The position numbers were made by a program, and so were the translations under genes. Shown here one piece after another: positions 9,077 through 16,244 of a stretch of DNA of 64,000 nt. Numbering within the stretch: position 1 is the first letter of the stretch; every line of letters begins with the position of its first letter. The DNA comes from Rhodothermales bacterium (GTDB lineage Bacteria > Bacteroidota > Rhodothermia > Rhodothermales > UBA10348). The DNA is taken from NCBI GenBank assembly GCA_017643395.1, contig JAEPNP010000001.1, positions 393,806 to 457,805 on the forward strand, in the 5' to 3' direction. The notes beneath the pieces were generated by a model. It was given only the letters and a program-made list of their open reading frames with translations. It ran no database searches and was not told the origin of the DNA.

Positions 9077-10261
9077 TCATTCGAGTACCGTCTCGCCCAG
9101 CTCCGCGAGCGCAGGCGCGTGGTGATGATCCTCGTCGTGATCGTGGTGGTGCTCAACAACGGCCATGCCGATGAAGAGCGCCGAAAGCATGGTGAAGACG
9201 TACGCCTGGATGAAGGACACCAGGAGCTCCAGACAGTAGATGAAGAGCGAGAACGCGATACTGACCGGTGCCACGCCGTAGCCCGCCAGCGTGCCGAAAA
9301 GGCCGCCGAAGGTGAAAATCAGTCCGATGAGGCTGAGGATGATCAGGTGGCCGGCCGTCATGTTGGCAAACAGCCGAATGGCCAGGGCGATGGGCTTCGT
9401 AAACAGGCCCAGGAGCTCAACCGGAACCAGGATGGGCTTGACGAAGCCCGGCACACCCGGAGGGTTGAAGACGTGCGCCCAGTGATCCTTGGTGCCCCCC
9501 AGCTGCGTCAGCACGAAGGTGATGGTGGCCAGGACCGCCGTCACCATGATGTTGGAGGTGGCCGTCGCCCCGAAAGGCACGAGGCCAATCAGGTTGCAGG
9601 TCAGGATGAAGAAGAAGACTGTCAGCAGGTACGGCAGGTACTTGTCGGTCTTGTCGGCCAGGTTCGGCCGGGCAATCTCGTCCCGCACGAAAAGCACCAG
9701 CGTCTCGAGCGTGTTCTGCAGCCGACCCTTGGGGGCCGACGTGCGCCCGACGCCCGCCTTGTACTTGCGGGCCATTGACGTGAACAGCAGGAAGACGATG
9801 ATCATGCCGAACCACGCGAACAGCAGCTGGCGTGTGATGGACATGTCCAGCACCACTGAGGTGCCCGCAGGCGGCGCGAGAGCGGCGTAGTAGTAGTCGG
9901 TGCGTTCCTCGGTTGCGACCTCGGCGTCGTCATCAGCCGGCTCGGTCAGTTCCTCGGAGAGCACATCGGCCGGATCGTCTTTCCCGGCATCCTCCCAGGT
10001 GGCCACGTAATTGCCGGCGAGGACCGCCGAAGTCGAGGACCAGAAGAAGTCCACGCCCAGGCCGCCTTCAGCGTCACGCACAATGAAGATGCGCGGCAGT
10101 TCGACCTTTGGACCGGGTGAGAAATCCCAGTAATATCCGTCCGACGAGTGACCGACGACGTCAAGTTCTTCCCCTTCTGCGGCTGCGAAAGCCGGCGTGC
10201 CGGAAGCTGCGAATAACAGCGCGGCGAGCAGCGAAAAACCGAATCGGCTGGACTTGATCAT
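9077..10261 (-). CDS. atpB: F1Fo ATP synthase subunit a
   Basis: 394 residues from the ATG at 10261, which overlaps the stop of the preceding gene as ATGA; longer in-frame starts only overprint that gene. It is longer than the about 270 residues of E. coli because of an N-terminal signal-like segment (MIKSSRFGFSLLAALLFAASG) and about 130 acidic, exported residues. N-terminal extensions of this kind are known in Bacteroidota. The membrane part has the essential arginine in IALAIRLFANMTAGH. The C-terminus is a His/Asp-rich stretch (HHHDHDEDHHHA) that might bind metal. Confidence 0.95.
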   Translation of the reverse strand: MIKSSRFGFSLLAALLFAASGTPAFAAAEGEELDVVGHSSDGYYWDFSPGPKVELPRIFIVRDAEGGLGVDFFWSSTSAVLAGNYVATWEDAGKDDPADVLSEELTEPADDDAEVATEERTDYYYAALAPPAGTSVVLDMSITRQLLFAWFGMIIVFLLFTSMARKYKAGVGRTSAPKGRLQNTLETLVLFVRDEIARPNLADKTDKYLPYLLTVFFFILTCNLIGLVPFGATATSNIMVTAVLATITFVLTQLGGTKDHWAHVFNPPGVPGFVKPILVPVELLGLFTKPIALAIRLFANMTAGHLIILSLIGLIFTFGGLFGTLAGYGVAPVSIAFSLFIYCLELLVSFIQAYVFTMLSALFIGMAVVEHHHDHDEDHHHAPALAELGETVLE

Positions 10262-10572
10262 GTGCGAGCGACCGCCTGTCGAGTCTGTTGCCGGTGTAGC
10301 ACGGTAACCTCGAGCACGAGGGCCATCGCAAACACCGCGAAAAAGCTGGTTACGAAGGGCAGCGGCTGAACGGGCGCCAGTGCGAGCACCAGAACCACGG
10401 CCGTCGCCGCCATCATGAGGCGAATGGCCATGCCGCCGAACGCCACCATCATGAAGGTGCGCGCCGACTTCCGGAGGGCCAGTCGATAGGTGATGAAACT
10501 TGCAAGCCCGTAAACCACACCGAACGCGATTCCGAGGGTCAGACTCAGTACGTAAGCGTCGTTGGGCTCCAC
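10258..10572 (-). CDS. ATP synthase subunit I-like membrane protein
   Basis: 104 residues with about four hydrophobic helices (for example LGIAFGVVYGLASFITYRLA and AIRLMMAATAVVLVLALAP). Size, topology and position directly before atpB match AtpI/UncI proteins, which assist c-ring assembly or Mg2+ handling. The start is a GTG at 10572. Sequence conservation in this family is weak, so the call rests mainly on context. Confidence 0.75.
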   Translation of the reverse strand: MEPNDAYVLSLTLGIAFGVVYGLASFITYRLALRKSARTFMMVAFGGMAIRLMMAATAVVLVLALAPVQPLPFVTSFFAVFAMALVLEVTVLHRQQTRQAVART

Positions 10573-10763
10573 AGTGTTTGGGGGGATTGGGCTGGGGTTT
10601 CGGGCACCCCTGTTTCAAACAGGTGGCCATTCTACGTCAGCCCTCTTGCAGGGGATGAAGAGGAGGGGTGAAAACTGAATGAACGGGCCGGGGTGAAGCA
10701 GTGAAATAGGTGTGAACGGCCCCGAAATCGAGCTTTTTGCTGCCCGGCGACAGTCCCCCCGGC

Positions 10764-11138
10764 CTATCGGCGCTCCGTACCTCCTCCGTTACCGGAACCG
10801 TCTTTCCACGGGTCCTCATCCCGCCATTTCTCTTTCCACGGGTCCCGACCCCAGGCGGCATCGTCCAGCTCCCGGTAAGACTTGCCGGCGCCCGACGTCT
10901 TGCTTCCGGCATTCATTTGCCTGACCACCCGCACGAGCTGCAGAAAGAAGGCGATCATGCCGACCACCGCGCCCGCCACCAGAAACCAGGGCGAGGTATC
11001 CAGCCAACGGTCAAGCAGGTAGCCGATGGCCACATAGACCAGGACGGCACCGGCCAACTGCAGACCCAGGCCCAGGTACGGGCTCGAATCGCGAAGACCC
11101 GCCTGCCAGGCTGGCCCCTTCTGGTCAGGACTGGCCAA
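10764..11138 (-). CDS. AtpZ-like protein (F1Fo assembly factor family)
   Basis: 124 residues with two membrane helices (LGLQLAGAVLVYVAIGYLLD and FLVAGAVVGMIAFFLQLVRV) and a hydrophilic, Trp/Asp/Lys-rich tail. The GYLLDRWLDTSPWF loop between the helices is the AtpZ signature. Its 5' end overlaps the bactofilin 3' end by 14 bp. A 190-bp stretch with no recognisable gene separates it from the AtpI-like gene. Confidence 0.8.
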   Translation of the reverse strand: MASPDQKGPAWQAGLRDSSPYLGLGLQLAGAVLVYVAIGYLLDRWLDTSPWFLVAGAVVGMIAFFLQLVRVVRQMNAGSKTSGAGKSYRELDDAAWGRDPWKEKWRDEDPWKDGSGNGGGTERR

Positions 11139-11541
11139 TGACCGGTTTCTGCTTCGTATCGCTGCCGTCGCCCATCATGGCCTTGCGAGCGGCATCCAGG
11201 CGACCCATGGAGCAGTTGCCTTCAAATTTGGCCCCTTCCTCCACCACCAGACGCGACGTTCGAATGTTGCCCTCAATGTCCGCGGTGGACTTCAGCAGCA
11301 GCCTGTCGTCCACGACAAGGTCTCCCTTCAGCTTGCCGGCAACATCGGCGCTCTTCGCTTTCAGGGTGCCGTCTATGACACCCTTGTCAGCCACGATCAC
11401 CTTGCCCTCAACCGTCAGGTCTCCAAGGACCCGACCGTTGACACGCACGTCCGTGCTGGCGCGCATCGTGCCCTCGAGTTCGGTGCCCTCACCGATGAGG
11501 TTGATCGAGGAGAGGTCCGGCGTTGTCTGTGTTTTCGCCAT
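11125..11541 (-). CDS. Bactofilin, polymer-forming cytoskeletal protein
   Basis: 138 residues. The central region is the repetitive beta-helix of bactofilins (INLIGEGTELEGTMRASTDV, RVNGRVLGDLTVEGKVIVAD) with regular hydrophobic spacing and short unstructured ends. Bactofilins make nucleotide-free filaments that position cell-wall enzymes. The adjacent upstream gene is an M23 peptidase, a pairing seen in many bacteria and functionally linked in Helicobacter and Caulobacter relatives. Confidence 0.93.
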   Translation of the reverse strand: MAKTQTTPDLSSINLIGEGTELEGTMRASTDVRVNGRVLGDLTVEGKVIVADKGVIDGTLKAKSADVAGKLKGDLVVDDRLLLKSTADIEGNIRTSRLVVEEGAKFEGNCSMGRLDAARKAMMGDGSDTKQKPVIGQS

Positions 11542-11583
11542 GTCAGTACTGTTGTAGCGGTGTGGCCCGAGGACGGCCCCCCA

Positions 11584-12471
11584 TTATAAGGCCAGCAGGT
11601 AGTCTTCCGGATCCTGGGCCAACCCGTCCCGCCATAATTCAAAGTGAAGGTGGGGCCCGGTGGTGACTTCGCCCGTGTTCCCCGACATGGCGATGGGCTC
11701 TCTGGCCGATACGCGGTCCCCGACTCTTTTCAGGAGTCGCTGGTTATGCTTGTACACGGAAAGGAATCCACCGGAGTGCTGGACTGCAATCACGTAGCCT
11801 CCGTCATGCGTCCAGTCTGCCAGGACGACGTAGCCTCCACTGAGCGATCGTACCACCGACCCTTCGGTCACGGCGATATCCAGGGCATAGTGTCCGATCC
11901 GCGGTTCAAACCCCCTGGTCACAAAACCATCCACAGGGGGCAACGCAGGAAATCGTGGTATCGACAATCCTGACCCGGCGGCAAGCGCCACGGGCAGTCC
12001 CTGGCCTTCCTCGATGGGCAGCGAACCCAGATTGAGGGCCGGGCGCTGGTGATCTTCCCAATCGGCAGAGGTAGGATCTCCGGCGATCGCCTGATCCGGG
12101 TCCGGGTCAGACACGGGCGCCTCGGCATCCGGGGTTACCCGGCCCATCATCAGGGCACGCAGGTGGGTCATGTAGTCGACCTGAGCCTGCAGCGAGTCTT
12201 CCAGGGCTTCCAGACGCAGCATGTTCAGGCGAGCCTCCGAACGCATCTCGGCCGTTGCCAGGCCAGGAAACAGGCCGCGAAGCGGGGTTACGACCACCAG
12301 CAGGAGCATGAACAGTCCCAGGACAAACGAGACCCCCACCAAGGCACCAATCACCTGAGAAGGATGCAAGCGATAGCGTCGCGGCGCGTCCAGTCCGTCC
12401 TCATCCAGCAAGATGACGTCGAGCGCCTGGCCGGCACTACGCATGAAATCACTGAGAAAGGAGAACATCAA
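11584..12471 (-). CDS. M23 family metallopeptidase, membrane-anchored
   Basis: 295 residues: a cytosolic N-terminus, one membrane helix (about residues 38-65), a linker with a predicted coiled coil, and a C-terminal LytM domain. Zinc ligands of M23 are visible in GHYALDIAV (His and Asp) and in the HxH of GPHLHFELW. It should cut peptidoglycan cross-bridges in the periplasm, and the neighbouring bactofilin probably places it. First gene of the leftward cluster, divergent from rpsT. Confidence 0.92.
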   Translation of the reverse strand: MMFSFLSDFMRSAGQALDVILLDEDGLDAPRRYRLHPSQVIGALVGVSFVLGLFMLLLVVVTPLRGLFPGLATAEMRSEARLNMLRLEALEDSLQAQVDYMTHLRALMMGRVTPDAEAPVSDPDPDQAIAGDPTSADWEDHQRPALNLGSLPIEEGQGLPVALAAGSGLSIPRFPALPPVDGFVTRGFEPRIGHYALDIAVTEGSVVRSLSGGYVVLADWTHDGGYVIAVQHSGGFLSVYKHNQRLLKRVGDRVSAREPIAMSGNTGEVTTGPHLHFELWRDGLAQDPEDYLLAL

Positions 12472-12536
12472 TCAGGACGGGTCGTGGGATCGGCCTCAAC
12501 GAGACCGCTGAGAAGCCGGTTCCGGTCCGTCAGGCA

Positions 12537-12565
12537 TTGACGAAATGGATCCGATTGGCTATTAT
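12537..12565 (+). promoter_or_regulatory. Sigma-70-type promoter of rpsT
   Basis: TTGACG (-35, 12537-12542) and TATTAT (-10, 12560-12565) with an optimal 17-bp spacer, about 60 bp before the rpsT ATG. It is the clearest housekeeping-type promoter in the window. Confidence 0.7.
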
Positions 12566-12625
12566 GGCGGGCTCTGCGTAAATCAGTGATCGGCCCGAGT
12601 GACGGGCCCAACTCGCGTTCCCAAC

Positions 12626-12877
12626 ATGCCCCAGCACAAGTCAGCCGCCAAGCGCGTCCGGCAGGATCAGAAGAAGCGTGCAGCAAACCGCCTGCACCGT
12701 AGCCGTATGCGTACGATGATGAAGCAGCTCCGCTCCACGGAGAACAAGGAGGAGGCCAACTCCCTGCTCAGCGACGTCAAGGCGTATCTCGATCGTCTGT
12801 CGGCCAAGCGGATCATTCATCCGAACAAGGCGGCCAATTACAAGAGCGCTCTCGAGAAGCAGGTCAACGCCCTGTAG
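12626..12877 (+). CDS. rpsT: 30S ribosomal protein S20
   Basis: 83 residues, highly basic and helical. The N-terminus MPQHKSAAKRVRQDQKKRAA and the C-terminal IIHPNKAANYKSALEKQVNAL are typical S20. The ATG at 12626 is preferred over an upstream in-frame ATG (12599) because the family starts exactly here. It is monocistronic, with a promoter at 12537 and a terminator at 12902. Confidence 0.97.
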   Translation: MPQHKSAAKRVRQDQKKRAANRLHRSRMRTMMKQLRSTENKEEANSLLSDVKAYLDRLSAKRIIHPNKAANYKSALEKQVNAL

Positions 12878-12901
12878 AGTTTGACGCTTGCCCCGATTTG
12901 G

Positions 12902-12935
12902 AAAGGCCCGGTTCCGTAAGGACTCGGGCCTTTTT
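12902..12935 (+). terminator. Rho-independent terminator of rpsT
   Basis: Stem AAAGGCCCG / CGGGCCTTT with a 14-nt loop, followed by TTTTT. It lies between rpsT and a convergent gene whose stop codon is at 12936, so it may work in both directions. Confidence 0.9.
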
Positions 12936-13892
12936 CTATACCTGCCAGTACGTGAGCCAGAAAAGCAGGAAGCGGTAGGCCAGCACAAGCGCCAGATAAA
13001 CGATGCACAGGACCAGGGCGCGCAGGGCCGCAGCACCGACCGCATCCTCATAAAACCGTCGAAGCCCGAAGAACACGTAGAAGCCGAACGGAATCATGCT
13101 TCCGAGTTCGCTGAACCCCTCGAACCAGACGGCCAGCCGGGGGCGACTGAGAAGGAACTCGCGAAAGGCTTGCTCGCCACCCATCAACTCCACCAGTCCG
13201 GCGGTCAGGAGCACAAACGCTCCCAGATACAGCACCCCGATGGCAATCAGGTCCCAGGCCATGAGGTGGGTAGCAAACACCACATGATCCGCCGCCAGAC
13301 GCCTTCGCCCTAGGTAGAGCAGCACGAGCGTCAGCGCCAGAAAGGGGATGATCACAATCACCAGGCTGCTCGCCAGGCGGCTTGAGAGTCCGTCGAATCG
13401 CTCCTCGTAGTTCCGGAACTCTGACTGCCATCTTGCCTCGTATACCGGCCGCGCAAGACTGTCGGGATGCAGGTCCTCGGCAGCCAGCGTCACGTGCAGC
13501 CGTTCGGTGACCCGGGCGCGGACCACATCGTACAGACCCGCGTGGTCACTGTAGAACTGCCGCTCCATCTGTGATCGCAGCGGCGTGTTGTAGCCCGTGT
13601 AGGTGGTGAGAGGCTGTACAAGGAAGTACACCACGTTCATGAGCAGGAAAAGCCGAACCGGGTGCAGGTAGGCCCGGCGCCTGCCGATCGCCCAGAAGCG
13701 GGCCAGTCGTCCAGGCCGGACAAGCAGCACCCCCACGGTTCGCCACAGTACGCTGTCGACGTTGGTCACCTCTCCAAAGAGGCGGCCGATCAGCGCCCTG
13801 ACCGTGCGGTCCTCGGGTTCCACGCGGCGTTCGCCGCACTGCGGGCAGAATGCCCCCGGCCGGTCGGTGCCACAGGTCGGACAGGTCTCCAT
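12936..13892 (-). CDS. Zinc-ribbon membrane protein, DUF3667-like
   Basis: 318 residues. The N-terminus has a zinc ribbon, CPTCGTDRPGAFCPQCGE (two CxxC pairs at residues 4-20), followed by a helix, RRAYLHPVRLFLLMNVVYFL, and four or more further membrane segments. The layout and the HPVRLFLLMNVVYF motif match the DUF3667 family of Bacteroidota, whose function is unknown. It ends against the rpsT terminator. Confidence 0.8.
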   Translation of the reverse strand: METCPTCGTDRPGAFCPQCGERRVEPEDRTVRALIGRLFGEVTNVDSVLWRTVGVLLVRPGRLARFWAIGRRRAYLHPVRLFLLMNVVYFLVQPLTTYTGYNTPLRSQMERQFYSDHAGLYDVVRARVTERLHVTLAAEDLHPDSLARPVYEARWQSEFRNYEERFDGLSSRLASSLVIVIIPFLALTLVLLYLGRRRLAADHVVFATHLMAWDLIAIGVLYLGAFVLLTAGLVELMGGEQAFREFLLSRPRLAVWFEGFSELGSMIPFGFYVFFGLRRFYEDAVGAAALRALVLCIVYLALVLAYRFLLFWLTYWQV

Positions 13893-14035
13893 ATGGAGAA
13901 TCTAGCCCGCATGAGTCTCAAAACAGTACCCCGACCCCGCCAAAACGGCAGAAAAACGATGTTTCCGGAAATGGCACGGGAATTGGCGTCCGCATCGTGA
14001 CCAAACCTGCACTCATCACGCACCACTGCGGTCTT

Positions 14036-15223
14036 ATGCTCAAGACCTTCCGTCTTCTGGCCTTCTCCCTGATCCTGGGCACACTCGGGGTTGACGCCGC
14101 ATCTGCGCAGGCCAATCAGTTCCGGGACTCCCGGGCGCACCTCGGTGTGGCCGCAGGTCTGTTTACCTATCACGGACCGATCGACCTGCTTCAGCGACGC
14201 AGTGCCTCCAATTTCGTGCGTGAAAGCGATCCGGCCGCGGTCTTCTTCGGCTCGTTCCCCATCATCTCCGACCGGTTCTACTTCCGCGGGATGCTGGCCT
14301 TTACCAACTTCTCCCAGAGCGATGGCGAAGCACTGGTGGCGGCTCAGCCGCAGCCGGCCAAGAACGAGTTCCTGACGAGCTTTCTAATGCTCTGGGAGCC
14401 GGAGATCGTGATGACGCTCACGCCTGGATCCAGGTCACGCGTGTTGCCCTACATCTTCACCGGCTTCGGAGCGATGGTGGCGGACCCCTTTAAGTCCAAC
14501 CCGCAGGTGAACATCCCCGGCACCGGCGTGCCTGGCCCGGAGCGCTCCGTCTACCACATCCCCGTAGGAGCAGGCATCGACGTAGCCTTCAACGGCTGCT
14601 GGTCCGCGTTCGCGGAGGCCAGCTGGCGGTTCGACCTGAACTACGTCTGGCGCAATGAGGCCGACTACGATCCGCACAATACCTCCCTGGTCATGGGCGG
14701 TATCCGCATGTGTCTCAACCGTCGCAAGGTGCGCGCTCCCGAGCCTACCCGTATTCCCCCGCCGATGACGGTGCCGGCGTACGCTCCGCCACTCCCCGAG
14801 TCGCCCCTCATGTGCCCGCTTGTCGAGCTGAACTCGGTGTACTTCGAGTACGGCAGCGTTGAACTGAGCGCCGAAGCCCGGGCCATGCTGGACGAGAATA
14901 TCGAGGCCCTCACCATCAACGAGGCCTGCTGCGTGGAGATCATCGGTTACACCGACCGGGATGACTCCGGCATTGATGCACTGCGCATGTCCCGAGCGCG
15001 GGCCGATGCGGTCTTCAACTATTACGTGCGCCGCGGCCTGCCGGAAGACATGTTCACCGTGTCCGCGCAGGGCTATGGCGAGGCCTGCGGCAAGGCCAAG
15101 GACACCGAAGGTCCCGGCTGTCCGCGTGCCAGGCGAGTGGACTCACTGCCCTTTGACTGCGCCCAGGTCCTGCGGGGATCGATCCGGAATTCGTTCCGGC
15201 GCCCGCTGTACGAAAACTTCTAG
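14036..15223 (+). CDS. OmpA-family outer-membrane protein
   Basis: 395 residues from the ATG at 14036, chosen because it begins a good signal peptide (LKTFRLLAFSLILGTLGVDA, cut near ASA-QA); longer in-frame starts reach into the divergent gene. Residues about 30-235 look like a beta-barrel, then a Pro-rich linker, then an OmpA C-terminal domain (VYFEYGSVELSAEARAMLDE, IIGYTDRDDSG, MSRARADAVFNYYVRRGL) that binds peptidoglycan. Four cysteines in the OmpA domain are unusual and could form disulfides in the periplasm. Confidence 0.9.
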   Translation: MLKTFRLLAFSLILGTLGVDAASAQANQFRDSRAHLGVAAGLFTYHGPIDLLQRRSASNFVRESDPAAVFFGSFPIISDRFYFRGMLAFTNFSQSDGEALVAAQPQPAKNEFLTSFLMLWEPEIVMTLTPGSRSRVLPYIFTGFGAMVADPFKSNPQVNIPGTGVPGPERSVYHIPVGAGIDVAFNGCWSAFAEASWRFDLNYVWRNEADYDPHNTSLVMGGIRMCLNRRKVRAPEPTRIPPPMTVPAYAPPLPESPLMCPLVELNSVYFEYGSVELSAEARAMLDENIEALTINEACCVEIIGYTDRDDSGIDALRMSRARADAVFNYYVRRGLPEDMFTVSAQGYGEACGKAKDTEGPGCPRARRVDSLPFDCAQVLRGSIRNSFRRPLYENF

Positions 15224-15287
15224 GCTCCCCTCCCGGCAACAGCCCTCAAGAGGCGGCGTTCTCCCCCGAACGTCGCCTCACCTGTCT

Positions 15288-16244
15288 ATGCCCGGATTTG
15301 ATGCCTCCCAGCAGGAACGCCTGGCGCGCCGTCTCAAACAGCGCGCGCAGGAACTGGGCTTTCTTGCCTGCGGCATCTCGACGGCCGGACCCCTGGATCA
15401 GGAGGCGCGTGACCTCGAGGCCTGGCTGAACCAGGGACGACACGGCACCATGAAGTGGATGGAGAACCACTTCGACAAGCGCATCGACCCCACCCTGCTC
15501 GTTCCAGGCGCGCGCAGCGTGGTGTCCGTACTGCACAATTACTACCCGGAGCGCCAGCCTCCGGCAGACCCCGACATCGGCCGCATCAGCCGGTACGCCT
15601 GGGGAGACGACTACCATTCGGTGATGAAGGAGCGTCTCGCCGAACTGTTCGTCTGGTTGGGCGATGAGGTCGGCGACATTTCGGGACGGGTCTTTGTCGA
15701 TTCGGCGCCGGTGATGGACAAGGCCTGGGCCAGGCGGAGCGGCCTTGGCTGGATCGGCAAACACACCAATTTGATCACCCGGTCGGTAGGCTCGTGGTAT
15801 TTCATCGGCGAGATGATCATCGACGTGCCCCTGCCTGCCGACGGCCCGGATACCGACCACTGCGGCACGTGCACCCGCTGCATCGATGCCTGTCCGACGG
15901 ATGCGATCGACGCGCCCTACCAACTGGACGCGGCCCGGTGCATCTCCTACCTCACCATCGAGCACCGCAACGAGACGCTGCCCGAAGAAACGGCCGGCGA
16001 CATCGGAAACTGGATCTACGGATGCGACATCTGCCAGGAGGTGTGTCCCTGGAACCGGTTCGCTACTCCCACCGAGGAGCCCCGCTACGCAACCAGGACC
16101 GGCCTGCCTGACACGTCGCTTGAGGCCTGGGAGGAACTGGATACGGCCGGTTTCCGTGCCCTCTTCAAGGGCAGTGCGGCCAAACGCGCCAAGTATGCCA
16201 TGTTCATGCGCAATGTGCGCAATGCGCTGGAGAACCGGCCCTAG
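15288..16244 (+). CDS. queG: Epoxyqueuosine reductase
   Basis: 318 residues. QueG uses cobalamin and two [4Fe-4S] clusters for the last step of queuosine synthesis in tRNA. Both ferredoxin motifs are present: CGTCTRCIDACP and CDICQEVCPWN, with a further Cys in ARCISYLTIEHR. The N-terminal half carries the usual LGFLACGIS, GVD-like substrate loop and SGLGWIGKHTNLI. It starts at the ATG 15288; upstream starts overprint the porin gene. The C-terminal HEAT-like extension of longer homologues is absent. Its stop overlaps the convergent kinase stop by 4 bp. Confidence 0.95.
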   Translation: MPGFDASQQERLARRLKQRAQELGFLACGISTAGPLDQEARDLEAWLNQGRHGTMKWMENHFDKRIDPTLLVPGARSVVSVLHNYYPERQPPADPDIGRISRYAWGDDYHSVMKERLAELFVWLGDEVGDISGRVFVDSAPVMDKAWARRSGLGWIGKHTNLITRSVGSWYFIGEMIIDVPLPADGPDTDHCGTCTRCIDACPTDAIDAPYQLDAARCISYLTIEHRNETLPEETAGDIGNWIYGCDICQEVCPWNRFATPTEEPRYATRTGLPDTSLEAWEELDTAGFRALFKGSAAKRAKYAMFMRNVRNALENRP

